Of a DNA stretch of 64,000 nucleotides, positions 36,175 through 48,442 are shown piece by piece. The notes beneath the pieces are model-generated. The model had not been told where the DNA came from. It was given only the letters and a program-made list of their open reading frames with translations, and ran no database searches. The translations under genes and the position numbers were made by a program. Every line of letters starts with the position of its first letter. The stretch's first letter is position 1. Source of the DNA: Aeromonas schubertii (GTDB lineage: Bacteria > Pseudomonadota > Gammaproteobacteria > Enterobacterales > Aeromonadaceae); the NCBI RefSeq assembly GCF_000820105.1, contig NZ_CDDB01000017.1:44811-108810 (forward strand), read 5' to 3'.

Positions 36175-37943
36175 ATGGAGCGGATGAGAGAGGGACAGCG
36201 GGGGCTGCTCTTCGCCCTGTGGGCCGGGCTGATGGTGGTGCTGACCCTGTCGGCACGCCACGTCGGGCTCGAGAGCCTGCACCGGGAGGCCAGCCAGCAC
36301 AACGATAACCTGAGCGGCAAGCTGGAGGTGGAGCTCGACAAGTACCGCCGCCTGCCGGCCCTGATCGCCACCCGCCCCGAGTTGATGGCACTGTTGCAGG
36401 GGCGTCTCGCCCCGGCCGCCCTCCACCCCTTGCTGGAGCAGTTCAACGAGATTGTCGGCACCGATGCCATCTACCTGATGAGTGGCGAAGGAAACGTGCT
36501 GGCGGCCAGCAACTGGCAGCGGGATGACAGCTTCGTCGGGGATAACTACCGCTTTCGCCCCTACTTCCTGCAGGCCATGAGCGGTCAGGCGGGCAGTTAC
36601 TTCGCCCTCGGTCAACGCTCGGGCAAGCGCGGCTACTACTTCTCCTATCCCATCATGAGCCGGGAGCGCCCCATCGGCGTGGTGGTGGTCAAGGTCTCCC
36701 TCTCCCTCATCGACGAGGGGAGTGCCCGCCGCGACTACCTGCTCACCGACGAGCACGGGGTCGTCTTCTACAGCTCCCGTGCCGAGTGGCTCTACCGCCC
36801 TCTCACCCGCCTCGATCCCGCCACCCTGGCCCAGCTCGCCCTGGAGCGCAAATACGGGGATCGCCTGGGTGAGCCCCTCACCCCCTTCGACTCCCTGGCC
36901 CAACTCAGGCGTCAGGAGCACTGGGAGTGGGGCCAAGGCTACCTGTTCGCCGCCCGCACCATGCCGGAGGCGGGCTGGCACCTCTACACCCTGGTTCCCC
37001 TCAAGGCCCTGGGCCCCCTGATCGCCCGGGTCCTGACCGCCGGCACCCTGATCTTCCTGCTGCTGCTGATGATCTGGCTCTACTGGCGCCAGATCCTGCT
37101 CGGGCGGGAGCGGCTGGCCCGCCTCAACAACCAGCTGGAGCAGAAGGTGGCCGAGCGCACCCGCGCCCTCTCCGACAGCAACGGGGAGCTCACGGCGACG
37201 GTGGAGAAGTTTCGCCACACCCAACGCGAGTTGATCGAGACCCAGGAGCAGCTGGTTCAGGCCGCCAAGCTGGCGGTGCTGGGGGAGCTCTCGGCCGGCA
37301 TCAATCACGAACTCAACCAGCCCCTGGCGGCCATGCGCACCTACGCAGAGAACGCCCTGCGCCTGCTCGACAAGGGGCGTCTCGACACCTGCCGGGACAA
37401 CCTGGTGCAGATCAACGACCTCAATCGCCACATGGGTGAGCTCATCGCCCGCTTCAAGGTATTCGCCCGCAAGGGGCAGCAGACCCTGGGGCCGGTGCAC
37501 CTGCAGGGGGTGATCCAGGCCACCCTGGCGCTGCTCCACAACCAGATGATTCGCCAGGGGGTACTGGCGGAGCTCACTCAGCCCGAGCCCCCCCTGTGGG
37601 TCGAAGCGGATCCGGTCCAGCTCGAACAGGTGCTGGTCAACCTGCTGCACAATGCCCTGCAGGCCACCGAGCAGAGCCACCCGCCACGGATCTGGCTGCG
37701 CGCCCGGGCGGAGGGGGGAGAGGTGGTGATCGAGGTGGAGGACAACGGCCCCGGCCTTGCCGCCGCCGGCCCCCGCCTGTTCGAGCCCTTCTTTACCACC
37801 AAGGCCCAGGGGCTGGGACTGGGGCTCGCCCTCTCTCGCCGCCTGGTGGAGGGATTTGGCGGCCGCCTCGAGGCGCAACCGGCCCGCGGCGCCCTCTTTC
37901 GCATCACCCTCAACCCGGCGGCCACGCCAGGCCAGGAGCCCCA

Positions 37944-37947
<4 letters not shown>
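36175..37947 (+). CDS. dctB: C4-dicarboxylate sensor kinase DctB
   Basis: 590 residues, inner membrane. TM1 is at about 10-26. A periplasmic double-Cache domain includes NYRFRPYFLQAM, GSYFALGQRSGKRGYYFSYP (the dicarboxylate-binding motif) and the MPEAGWHLYTLVPL end. TM2 is at about 280-303, followed by a coiled coil, HisKA with His378 (AGINHELNQPLAAM) and an HATPase (EDNGPGLA, GLGLGLALS). It phosphorylates DctD; the two genes overlap by 4 bp. Confidence 0.93.
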
Positions 37948-40426
<2,479 letters not shown>

Positions 40427-40466
40427 ACCAGTGAGGGGCGCCGCCGGGCGCCCCGGGAATGTGATC

Positions 40467-40997
40467 ATGAAACGACTCATCTACCGCCTCGAAGAGAGCC
40501 TCATCGGCCTGCTGCTGGTCAGCACCACCCTGCTGGTCTTCATCGAAGTGCTGCTGCGCTTCTTCTTCGACACCGGCCTGCTCTGGGCCCAGGAGGCCAC
40601 CCTCAACCTGGCGGCCTGGATGGTGCTGCTCGGCGCCTCCTGGGGGGTGCGCGAGGGGGCTCATATCGGGGTCGATGCCGCCATCCGGCTCTTCCCTGCC
40701 CCCTGGCAGCGCCGCCTCACCCTGCTCGCGGTGGCCCTCTGCCTCGCCTACTGCGCCCTCTTCCTCTACGGTGCCTGGATCTACCTGAGCAAGCTCAAGC
40801 TGATCGGCATCGAGATGGAGGATCTGCCCCTCAAACGCTGGCAGGTGATGAGCATACTGCCCGTCGGTCTGGGGCTGCTGGTGCTGCGCTTCCTGGAGGT
40901 GGGCATCAAGGTGTGGCGTGGCCAGATGCAGGGCTTTGCCCTGGCCGATGAGGCCCGCGACAGCATGCATCTGGTTTCGGATCAACAGAAGGTGTGA
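40467..40997 (+). CDS. dctQ: TRAP transporter small permease DctQ
   Basis: 176 residues, four TM helices. WAQEATLNLAAWMVLLGASWGVREGAHIGVDA is the conserved TRAP small-subunit motif. The start at 40467 is the ATG after gtgatc. It pairs with DctM, whose ATG lies 2 bp beyond the stop (a GTG overlapping the stop is also possible). Confidence 0.93.
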   Translation: MKRLIYRLEESLIGLLLVSTTLLVFIEVLLRFFFDTGLLWAQEATLNLAAWMVLLGASWGVREGAHIGVDAAIRLFPAPWQRRLTLLAVALCLAYCALFLYGAWIYLSKLKLIGIEMEDLPLKRWQVMSILPVGLGLLVLRFLEVGIKVWRGQMQGFALADEARDSMHLVSDQQKV

Positions 40998-40999
40998 CC

Positions 41000-42385
41000 A
41001 TGGCGACCCTGACCCTCTTTACCCTGCTTATTCTCTGCATGCTGCTCGGCATGCCCATCGCCGTCGCCCTGGGCCTCTCCAGCGTGGTGACCGTGCTCGC
41101 CTTCTCCAACGATTCCCTCGCCTCCCTGGCCCTGAAGCTGTTCGAGTCTACCTCCGAGCACTACACCCTGCTGGCGATCCCCTTCTTCATCCTCTCGTCG
41201 GCCTTCCTCTCTACCGGTGGCGTGGCCCGGCGCATCATACATTTCGCCATGGACTCGGTGGGCCATATTCGCGGCGGCCTGGCCATGGCCTCGGTGCTCG
41301 CCTGCATGCTGTTTGCCGCCGTCTGTGGCTCGAGCCCGGCCACCGTGGCCGCCATCGGCAGCATAGTGATCGCCGGCATGGTGCGATCCGGCTATCCCCA
41401 GGCCTTCGCCGCCGGGGTGATCGCCAACGCCGGTACCCTCGGCATCCTGATCCCCCCCTCCATCGTCATGCTGGTCTACGCGGCCGCCACCGAGGTGTCG
41501 GCCTCACGCATGTTTATGGCGGGCTTTCTCCCCGGTCTGATGATGGGGGGGCTGCTGATGCTGGCCATCTATGTGGTGGCCCGGATCAAGGGGCTGCCGA
41601 GCCAGCCCTTCCCGGGGCTGGTCGCCCTGCTGGGCAGCGGTGCCCGCGCCCTGGGTGGCCTGTTTCTCATCGTGCTGGTGCTCGGCTCCATCTACGGAGG
41701 GATAGCGAGCCCGACCGAGGCCGCCGCCGTGGCCGCCGTCTATGCCTACTTCATCGCCGTCTACGGCTACCGGGATATCGGCCCCCTCAAGGGGGTGCCC
41801 TGGCGCAAGGAGCGCGAGAGCCGGGGGGCAGCGCTGGTGCGCAACCTGACCCTGCTGCCCCTGGCCCTGCTGCGCTCCCCCTTCGATCGGGAGGTGGGCC
41901 AGGTGGTGAGGGACGCCGCCAAGGTGAGCATCATGCTGCTCTTTATCATCGCCAACGCCATGCTGTTCGCCCACGTGCTCACCTCGGAGCGGATCCCCCA
42001 CGCCATCGCCGAGACCATCACCCACTGGGGGCTGCCGGCCTGGGGCTTTCTCATCGTGGTGAACCTGCTGCTGCTGCTCGCCGGCAACTTCATGGAGCCA
42101 TCGGCCATCGTCCTCATCATGGCCCCCATCCTCTTCCCCATCGCCACCCAGCTCGGCATCGATCCCATTCACCTGGGGATCATCATGGTGGTCAACATGG
42201 AGATAGGCATGCTCACTCCGCCGGTGGGGCTCAACCTCTTCGTCACGGCGGGGATCACGGGGCGCAGCATGGGCTGGGTGATCCAGGCCTGCCTCCCCTG
42301 GGTGGGGTTGCTGCTGCTGTTCCTGATGATGATCACCTACATCCCCCAGATCTCCCTGTTCCTGCCCACCTATCTGGCGGGTTAG
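41000..42385 (+). CDS. dctM: TRAP transporter large permease DctM
   Basis: 461 residues, 11-12 hydrophobic segments. TLLAIPFFILSSAFLSTGGVARRI, GSSPATVAAIGSIVIAGM, GTLGILIPPSIVMLVYA and MLTPPVGLNLFV are the signature stretches of DctM. It forms the Na+-dependent transport path. A lengthened cytoplasmic loop (about 255-305) separates the two halves. Last gene of dctPQM. Confidence 0.95.
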   Translation: MATLTLFTLLILCMLLGMPIAVALGLSSVVTVLAFSNDSLASLALKLFESTSEHYTLLAIPFFILSSAFLSTGGVARRIIHFAMDSVGHIRGGLAMASVLACMLFAAVCGSSPATVAAIGSIVIAGMVRSGYPQAFAAGVIANAGTLGILIPPSIVMLVYAAATEVSASRMFMAGFLPGLMMGGLLMLAIYVVARIKGLPSQPFPGLVALLGSGARALGGLFLIVLVLGSIYGGIASPTEAAAVAAVYAYFIAVYGYRDIGPLKGVPWRKERESRGAALVRNLTLLPLALLRSPFDREVGQVVRDAAKVSIMLLFIIANAMLFAHVLTSERIPHAIAETITHWGLPAWGFLIVVNLLLLLAGNFMEPSAIVLIMAPILFPIATQLGIDPIHLGIIMVVNMEIGMLTPPVGLNLFVTAGITGRSMGWVIQACLPWVGLLLLFLMMITYIPQISLFLPTYLAG

Positions 42386-42389
42386 GGGA

Positions 42390-42821
42390 TCAGTTGAGGC
42401 GAAAGCGTCCGATCAACTCGCACTCCTGCACCTTGTCCTGGGTCTGGATGAGGCGGGCAATGTCGGGATTGGGATGACGCTTGAGAAAGGCGAGCAGGGC
42501 GGCGCGGCAGCAGCCCAGCTCGCCGATCAGGGCCGCACACTGGCGGTGGGGACACTGGGGGACCAGGGCGGTCACCAGCTCGGAGGCGAGCTTGAGGTAG
42601 CGCAGCTCAAAGGCGGGCTCGCGCATCTCGCCCCAAAACTGCGCCAGCCGGTGGCAACTGGCCACCTGCATGGTGGCCTGCTCCACCAGATCCAGCTCGG
42701 GATCGGGCTCCAGGGCCAGCTCGAGGGCCCGTTGGTAGAGACAGACGGCGGCCCCGAAGGCCCCGTTATTCTGGGCCACCCTGGCCTCCAGCATGTACTC
42801 CTGCCAATGTATCCGGTTCAT
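42390..42821 (-). CDS. DUF2753-like protein
   Basis: 143 residues. Helical, TPR-like: QRALELALEPDPELDL, ASCHRLAQFWGEMREPAFELRYLKLASE, PQCPHRQC, GCCRAALLAFLKRHPNPDIA. The pattern resembles a Vibrionales/Aeromonas DUF2753 family. Five conserved Cys are clustered in the second half. Converges with dctM with 4 bp between. Function unknown. Confidence 0.65.
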   Translation of the reverse strand: MNRIHWQEYMLEARVAQNNGAFGAAVCLYQRALELALEPDPELDLVEQATMQVASCHRLAQFWGEMREPAFELRYLKLASELVTALVPQCPHRQCAALIGELGCCRAALLAFLKRHPNPDIARLIQTQDKVQECELIGRFRLN

Positions 42822-42904
42822 CTGTGACTCCTCCCCTGACGATGGCCCTATTGATCTCTAATTGAGAATAAATATCAACACCAGACTTGTCAGGGGAATC
42901 TCGG

Positions 42905-43597
42905 CTACCCCTTGCTGCACAGCCGCCCCGGGTAACCGGGCAGATGGGCGGCGCGGCGACTGCAGGCCAGCAGCTTGGCCTGCTGCAGCCGCTCGGCCAC
43001 ACTCTCCCGGTTCACCGGCGCCCAACCCATCTGCTCACCCAGCCAGGTCGCCCAGGCGAACTCGATAAAGTAGACCTGCTGACTCTTGTCGATGTAGCCC
43101 GCATCCTCCAGCAAGCCGGCCAGGGTGCGATAGGGGTAGTCGGGCAAATCCGCAACCCGGACCGGCAGGCGAGCGGGATCCAGGGGGCGGCCTCGCTCGT
43201 CCTGCAACCAGGCCCAGTGATTGGCCCGCATCTGTGCCCAGAAGTTGGCGGGATCGCGCAGCCTGGCGATGACCTTCACCCGCGCCTCGCGCACCCCGCT
43301 GCGCCACAGGGCCGTGGTCAGGTGGTGGCGATCCACCAGCCAGAACTGCCCGTCGGGGGAGATGACCACGGGGATCTCTTTTTTCTTCATCAGCTTGTCG
43401 AGACGCTTGGGGCTCTTTCCTGCCAGCGACGCCCGGGTACGCTCAACCTGCAACATGCCGACCCCACCCTGGGTCGGGTGGAGCCGCTCGATGGGCAGAC
43501 GGCACCAGCTACCCACCTCACTCTGCGCCGTGCAGGGGTCCAGAGCCCAGACGAGGGGACTCAATAACCAGAGCACAATCCAGAGAGCTCTTCCCAT
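42905..43597 (-). CDS. Secreted ParB/sulfiredoxin-fold protein
   Basis: 230 residues with a clear signal peptide (WLLSPLVWA). The core (KRLDKLMKKKEIPVVISPD, then FWLVDRHHLTTALWRSG) is the ParB-like (ParBc_2) motif in which DRHH replaces the GEHR box of ParB. Export makes a partitioning role impossible; the fold occurs in nucleases and sulfiredoxin. Two Cys near the N-terminus (DPCTAQSEVGSWC) could form a disulfide. Function unknown. Confidence 0.7.
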   Translation of the reverse strand: MGRALWIVLWLLSPLVWALDPCTAQSEVGSWCRLPIERLHPTQGGVGMLQVERTRASLAGKSPKRLDKLMKKKEIPVVISPDGQFWLVDRHHLTTALWRSGVREARVKVIARLRDPANFWAQMRANHWAWLQDERGRPLDPARLPVRVADLPDYPYRTLAGLLEDAGYIDKSQQVYFIEFAWATWLGEQMGWAPVNRESVAERLQQAKLLACSRRAAHLPGYPGRLCSKG

Positions 43598-43690
43598 GAC
43601 ACACTCCTTTTTCTGGGGGATTTTTCCGTGAAGAGGGCTATCATGGCGCCACTTAGCACCTTATTTCACCTCTCAATTAAGGATCGGACC

Positions 43691-45292
43691 ATGAAGGGAT
43701 GGATACCCCTGCTTGTCACACTTTCCGCCTCCCCCCTGTGGGCCGCCGAGCTGCCGGCCGGCACCCGTCTCGCCCCGGATCAGAGCCTGGTGCGCCATCT
43801 CAAGGACGAGCCGGCCAGCCTCTCCCCCCTCGAGCTGGTGGGGCTGCCCGAGCTGCAGGTGGCCCGGGATCTCTTCGAGGGGCTCCTCAACCAGGACCCG
43901 CAGGGGAACCCGGTTGCCGGCACGGCCCAACGCTGGGAGCAGCAAGACCCGCTCCACTATACCTTCTATCTGCGCCCCGAGGCGCGTTGGAGCAACGGTG
44001 ACCCGGTCACCGCCCGGGACTTCGTCTACGCCTGGCGCCGCCTGGTCGACCCGCGCGAAGGCGCCAGCTTTGCCTGGTTTGCCCGCCTCGCCGCCTTCGA
44101 ACACGCCGACGCCATCCTGGCGGGCAAGCTGCCCCCCGAACAATTGGGGGTCGAGGCGGTGGGCGAGCATACCCTGCGCATCACATTGGCGCGCCCTGTG
44201 CCCTATCTGCTCAACCTGCTGACTCATCCCAGCCTCTATCCCCTGCACCGGGCCAGCATCGAGAAGGAAGGCAAGCGCTGGACCCAGCCGGGCAAACTGG
44301 TGGGCAATGGCGCCTTCGTGCTGGCCCACCGGGTGGTCAATGAGCGCCTCGAGCTGGTACCCAATCCCCACTACTGGGACAAGGCCAATACGGTGCTGAC
44401 CCGCGTCACCTTCCTGCCCATCAACCAGGAGAGTGCCGCCACCAGCCGCTACCTGGCCGGCGATCTCCAGATCACCGAATCCTTCCCCAAGGAGCAATAT
44501 CAGAAGCTGCTGGCCGAGCACCCGGACGAGGTCTTCACCCCGCCCCAGCTCGGCACCTACTACTACGCCTTCAATACCCGTCAGGCCCCCCTTGACGATG
44601 TGCGGGTGCGCAAGGCGCTCTCCTATGCCATCGACCGTCACCTCATCGCCGACAAGGTGCTCGGCAGCGGCGAGCTGCCTGCCTGGCGCTTCACCCCGGA
44701 CGTGACCCGCGGCTTCACCCCGACCCCCAACGACCTGAGCCAGACGCCTCAGCCCGAGTTGGACCAACAGGCCAGGACCCTGCTCACCGAAGCCGGCTAC
44801 GGCCCGGACAAGCCGCTGACCCTGACCCTGCTCTACAACACCGCCGAGATCCACAAGAAGATGGCCGTCGCCATTGCCAGCATGTGGAAGCAGAAACTGG
44901 GAGTGAAGGTGGCGCTCACCAATCAGGAGTGGAAGAGCTATCTCGACAGTCGCCAGAGCGGCCAGTTTCAGGTGATCCGCTCCTCCTGGGTGGCGGACTA
45001 CAACGACCCTTCCGCCTTCCTCGGCCTATGGCAGAGCCACCACAGCGGTAACATGGCCGGCTTTGCCAACGCCGATTACGATCGCCTGTTGCAAGAGGCC
45101 GAAGGGGCCAGGGGGGATGGACGTGCCGCCCTCTTCAACCAGGCCGAGCAGCTGCTGACCGAACAGATGCCCATCGCCCCCATCTACCAGTACACCAACG
45201 CCCGCCTCATCAAGCCCTGGCTCAAGGGCTATCCCATCGACAACCCGGAGGACGTGGCCTACAGCCGCCAGCTCTATCTGGTGGCCCACTGA
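43691..45292 (+). CDS. Oligopeptide-binding protein, OppA/MppA family
   Basis: 533 residues from the ATG at 43691 (agga upstream). Signal peptide (PLWAAE). EPASLSPLELVGLPELQVARDLFEGL, YTFYLRPEARWSNGDPVTARDFVYAWRR and GNGAFVLAHRVVNERLELVPN are SBP_bac_5 hallmarks. Binds peptides in the periplasm. No Opp permease or ATPase genes are adjacent, so it is an orphan that may use a remote Opp system, as MppA does. A terminator follows. Confidence 0.88.
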   Translation: MKGWIPLLVTLSASPLWAAELPAGTRLAPDQSLVRHLKDEPASLSPLELVGLPELQVARDLFEGLLNQDPQGNPVAGTAQRWEQQDPLHYTFYLRPEARWSNGDPVTARDFVYAWRRLVDPREGASFAWFARLAAFEHADAILAGKLPPEQLGVEAVGEHTLRITLARPVPYLLNLLTHPSLYPLHRASIEKEGKRWTQPGKLVGNGAFVLAHRVVNERLELVPNPHYWDKANTVLTRVTFLPINQESAATSRYLAGDLQITESFPKEQYQKLLAEHPDEVFTPPQLGTYYYAFNTRQAPLDDVRVRKALSYAIDRHLIADKVLGSGELPAWRFTPDVTRGFTPTPNDLSQTPQPELDQQARTLLTEAGYGPDKPLTLTLLYNTAEIHKKMAVAIASMWKQKLGVKVALTNQEWKSYLDSRQSGQFQVIRSSWVADYNDPSAFLGLWQSHHSGNMAGFANADYDRLLQEAEGARGDGRAALFNQAEQLLTEQMPIAPIYQYTNARLIKPWLKGYPIDNPEDVAYSRQLYLVAH

Positions 45293-45297
45293 GCAAG

Positions 45298-45329
45298 GAG
45301 AGGGGAGCCGGGCTCCCCTCTCTTTTTTT
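45298..45329 (+). terminator. Rho-independent terminator after oppA-like gene
   Basis: Stem gagaggggagcc/ggctcccctctc, then seven T. Confidence 0.9.
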
Positions 45330-45396
45330 CAAGCCCTCTTCTCAAATGGTCGCTCTCTCTCTACAATGCGCCGCCTGCTGTTTTTATGAGCACACC

Positions 45397-45699
45397 ATGA
45401 CCCGTTTTATCCTCCTCAGCCTGCTTCTACTCTCCCCCCTGACCCGGGCCTCCGACGAGGTGCCCTGCCAGGAGGCGTTCTCGGCCTGGATGCTGGAGCA
45501 GCATCAGATCTTTGCCAACCGACAGCTCGGCAAGATGGAGCGGCGTCACGCCGAGCGGTCCATCGACAAGGCCCGCACCCTGTTCAACAAGAGCGGCGAT
45601 TTTTGCAAGACCATGGCCGAGCTCGAGGCCTTCAAGGACAAGGATCCCCGTTTCACCGCCCGTGGCGGCGAGATCCACGACTTCACCCCGGTTCTGTGA
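45397..45699 (+). CDS. Small secreted hypothetical protein
   Basis: 100 residues from the ATG at 45397. Signal peptide (LLSPLTRAS), then a mostly helical ~80-residue domain with two Cys (PCQEAF and DFCKTM) likely to form a disulfide in the periplasm. No family recognised. A terminator follows, supporting a single-gene transcript. Confidence 0.6.
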   Translation: MTRFILLSLLLLSPLTRASDEVPCQEAFSAWMLEQHQIFANRQLGKMERRHAERSIDKARTLFNKSGDFCKTMAELEAFKDKDPRFTARGGEIHDFTPVL

Positions 45700-45712
45700 T
45701 CCCCAAAACAAG

Positions 45713-45740
45713 GCGGCGCACCCTGGGGTGCGCCGCTTTT
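45713..45740 (+). terminator. Rho-independent terminator
   Basis: GC-rich stem gcggcgcacc/ggtgcgccgc followed by tttt. It lies between the small secreted protein gene (+) and dusA (-). Confidence 0.8.
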
Positions 45741-45742
45741 GC

Positions 45743-46771
45743 TTATTCGCCTGCAGCCTCGCGCGGCTGCCACTGCTCCGGCACCTTGGCCATGGCGTCC
45801 AGCACCACCTGGATGCCGGCCCCCGGCTTGGTGGCGTTCTCGCTCAGGTGACGACGCCAACCGCGCGCCCCCGGCAGATTCTGGAACAGCCCCAGCATGT
45901 GGCGGGTGACGTGGGAGAGATAGTTGCCCTTGGCCAGCTCCTGCTCGATATAGGGCAGCATGCGGCGCACCACCTCGTGGCGGGTCAGCTGAGGCTGGCT
46001 CTCGCCGAAGATGAGGTTGTCCACCTGGCTCAGGATAAAGGGGTTCTGATAGGCCTCGCGCCCCACCATGACCCCGTCCAGATGGGCAAGATGTTCCTGC
46101 GCCTGCTCCAGGCTGGTGACACCGCCGTTGATGGCGATGGTGAGCGCCGGGTACGCCTGCTTGAGCCGGTAGACCCGCGGGTAGTCAAGGGGCGGGATCT
46201 CGCGGTTCTCTTTGGGGCTTAACCCACTGAGCCACGCCTTGCGGGCATGCACGATAAAGGTGTCGCAGCCGGCGTCACGCACCTGCTCGATAAAGGCCTG
46301 CAGAAATTCGTAGGAATCTTGCTCGTCGATGCCGATGCGGGTCTTGACCGTCACCGGAATATCCACCACGTCGCGCATCGCCTTGACGCAGTCGGCTACC
46401 AGGGCCGGCTCCCCCATCAGGCAGGCGCCGAAACGACCGTTCTGCACCCGATCCGAGGGGCAACCCACGTTGAGGTTCACCTCGTCGTAGCCACGCTCCT
46501 GGGCCAACCTGGCGCAGCGGGCCAGATCGGCCGGGTTGCTGCCACCCAGCTGCAGGGCGATGGGGTGCTCCTCCTGGTTGTAACCCAGGTAATCCCCCTT
46601 GCCGTGGATGATGGCGCCCGTGGTCACCATCTCGGTGTAGAGCAATATGTTGCGGCTCAGCACCCGGTGGAAGTAGCGGCAGTGACGGTCCGTCCAGTCC
46701 AGCATGGGGGCGATGGAGAATCGTCCGCTCCAGTGGGCGGTATGGGGACTGGCGGGGTGCTTCTGGCTCAT
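45743..46771 (-). CDS. dusA: tRNA-dihydrouridine(20/20a) synthase DusA
   Basis: 342 residues from the ATG at 46771. FMN TIM-barrel: [40 protein letters not shown] with the catalytic Cys, [43 protein letters not shown]. It reduces U20/U20a in the tRNA D-loop. The last four motifs separate DusA from DusB and DusC. Confidence 0.95.
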   Translation of the reverse strand: MSQKHPASPHTAHWSGRFSIAPMLDWTDRHCRYFHRVLSRNILLYTEMVTTGAIIHGKGDYLGYNQEEHPIALQLGGSNPADLARCARLAQERGYDEVNLNVGCPSDRVQNGRFGACLMGEPALVADCVKAMRDVVDIPVTVKTRIGIDEQDSYEFLQAFIEQVRDAGCDTFIVHARKAWLSGLSPKENREIPPLDYPRVYRLKQAYPALTIAINGGVTSLEQAQEHLAHLDGVMVGREAYQNPFILSQVDNLIFGESQPQLTRHEVVRRMLPYIEQELAKGNYLSHVTRHMLGLFQNLPGARGWRRHLSENATKPGAGIQVVLDAMAKVPEQWQPREAAGE

Positions 46772-46940
46772 GGTGATCGGGTCTTCTGGTTTTGTGTTCA
46801 CAAAAAGCCGGCCAGGCCGGCGACAGGGGGAGGGAGTATACCGAAATTGCGGGGTGAGTTCAGCCACACAGCGCGGTGAAGAGAAGCCCCCGGGAGGGGG
46901 CTTCGGTGGCGGGGACGCGAGAGGGCGTCGGGGCGAGCCA

Positions 46941-47393
46941 TCACACCCTCAGGCTCTGACCAGGATCGCCGCGCACCTCATCCGCACTCAGACCATCCAG
47001 AGCGAGCTCGGCCTCCCACTCATGGGCACGCTCCAGCAAAGAGGCGAGGCGCTCCTTGATGAGATGGGGGCGATAGCTCTCCAGGGCCAGGCTGGCGAAG
47101 AAAGAGACTTTGCTCGTACCCGGGTAGATGCCGACCCCATCACCGTGGCGCAAGGGGGCGAGGGCATGCTCACCGAAGCGCAGAAACAGCGCCCGCGAGA
47201 GGCGCTCGGGCAACTCGCTCGCCGTGGTGACCGAGAGCACCAGCGCCCTCTCCTCCCTCCTGGCCACCAGATTGACCACGAAGGGGGTCGCCTGCTCCCC
47301 TGCCCGCTGGATCTCGAACGTGCAGACGCCGCTCTCATCGAACGCCAATGCCTCCACCGACAGCTCGTCCACTATGCCTTGATAGATATCCAC
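46941..47393 (-). CDS. CesT-family type III secretion chaperone
   Basis: 150 residues starting at GTG 47393, which has aagagg 8 bp upstream; upstream in-frame codons lack a ribosome-binding site. Small, single-domain alpha/beta protein in the Tir/CesT/SycE pattern: [20 protein letters not shown], then [25 protein letters not shown] and a C-terminal helical half. Such chaperones dimerise and keep an effector's N-terminus secretion-competent. It lies 98 bp downstream of an effector-like gene, making that its probable client. Confidence 0.7.
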   Translation of the reverse strand: MDIYQGIVDELSVEALAFDESGVCTFEIQRAGEQATPFVVNLVARREERALVLSVTTASELPERLSRALFLRFGEHALAPLRHGDGVGIYPGTSKVSFFASLALESYRPHLIKERLASLLERAHEWEAELALDGLSADEVRGDPGQSLRV

Positions 47394-47445
47394 ACAACAC
47401 ACCTCTTCACGCCTCCCGTGATAGCGGGAGGGGAGATAACAACCC

Positions 47446-47477
47446 GACGGCCCTGCCACCCCGGTGGCAAGGCCGTC
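47446..47477 (-). promoter_or_regulatory. Strong hairpin between effector and chaperone genes
   Basis: A near-perfect stem (gacggcc/ggccgtc continued by tgccacc/ggtggca) between the effector stop and the chaperone start, with no T tract. It could attenuate transcription or block readthrough translation, separating expression of the two genes. Confidence 0.5.
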
Positions 47478-47491
47478 ACTTATCATCCGCA

Positions 47492-48442
47492 TCACACCTT
47501 GATGGCAGCGTCCCGATCAAACACCCGGGTCTCGCTCACCGGATTCTCGGCAAAATGCACCCTTCTTTCATCCCGCTCGAATACCCGGGTCTCACTGACC
47601 GGATCCTCGTTAAAATGCACACGCTTCGCCCCCTTGCCTGACACCGGCTCAGCCGCCGTTGATACCGACCCCTCTTCGACTTGTAACCCGTTGGCGCGGG
47701 TGTTCGCCTCGGTCAGTGTCTGCAGCTCGGCAGCGGCCCGCTGCTCAAACAGCTGAACATAGCTGCGATTGAACTCGGCATTCACCTTGGCACTGAACGC
47801 CTCAGACTCATGTCCCAAGATATTCAGGGCCTCACCCAGCGCCTTGGGGTCGCCGGCCAGCGAGGTATGCAGCGCCAGGGTCTTCTCGATGACGCGAGAG
47901 CTCAGCATGCTGAAGATGGCCTCTTTACCGTTGATAAAACTGGGGAAGTGCTCTTTGACAAAGCTCAGGGAAGCCTTGTCCAGAGTCTCCAGACCCAGCC
48001 GCTTCTGATTGGACTCGGTGATGTCGGACAGGGTCGCCGCACTGGGGTCGCTGCCCTGCTTGAGATACTGGGCCTCATTTTTGAACTCGCCGATCGGCTG
48101 ATAAAAGGCCTTGTGGACCATCTCCTTGACCTGGCTCAGTTCGCTCAGTTGCCGCTGCACCTCGGATTGGATCTGGGTAGCCCGGGTGGTGAGCGCGCTC
48201 TCCCCTCGGGTGGTGGCCCGGCTAAAGAAATCGACCACTGCACTCTTGATGCGGCCCACCGCGCTTAAATGGTTGAGATCCCGCGCAACCGAGACATCCC
48301 CCCCCTTGCCGATCTGAATGGTGTAATCCTTCCCCTCGCCCAGATGCAGGGCGAGAGTCTGTTTGCTACCGGGATTGACGTTGGCAAGCTGCAGGCTGTC
48401 GATAGCCTTCAGCATGGTCGGGGTGGCACCGTGAATGGCCAT
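47492..48442 (-). CDS. Unrecognised T3SS effector candidate with C-terminal tandem RVxF repeats
   Basis: 316 residues from the ATG at 48442, with aggag 8 bp upstream; a GTG seven codons earlier overlaps that site. The N-terminus (GATPT, then LALHLGEGKDYTIQI, then GRIKSAVVDFFSRA) resembles the secretion/chaperone-binding region of AopO/YopO. Residues about 75-255 are strongly helical with no catalytic motif I recognise. The C-terminus holds a 20-residue tandem repeat (274-293 and 294-311), each with KRVHF or RRVHF followed by acidic residues and SETRVF. RVxF is the docking motif of protein phosphatase 1. A CesT-like chaperone gene follows. The effector call is inference. Confidence 0.6.
   Translation of the reverse strand: MAIHGATPTMLKAIDSLQLANVNPGSKQTLALHLGEGKDYTIQIGKGGDVSVARDLNHLSAVGRIKSAVVDFFSRATTRGESALTTRATQIQSEVQRQLSELSQVKEMVHKAFYQPIGEFKNEAQYLKQGSDPSAATLSDITESNQKRLGLETLDKASLSFVKEHFPSFINGKEAIFSMLSSRVIEKTLALHTSLAGDPKALGEALNILGHESEAFSAKVNAEFNRSYVQLFEQRAAAELQTLTEANTRANGLQVEEGSVSTAAEPVSGKGAKRVHFNEDPVSETRVFERDERRVHFAENPVSETRVFDRDAAIKV

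Noticed and set aside
47492-48442. Identity of the RVxF protein as AexT, AopH or AopP
   Set aside because: It lacks the ADP-ribosyltransferase, GAP, tyrosine phosphatase and acetyltransferase motifs of these effectors.
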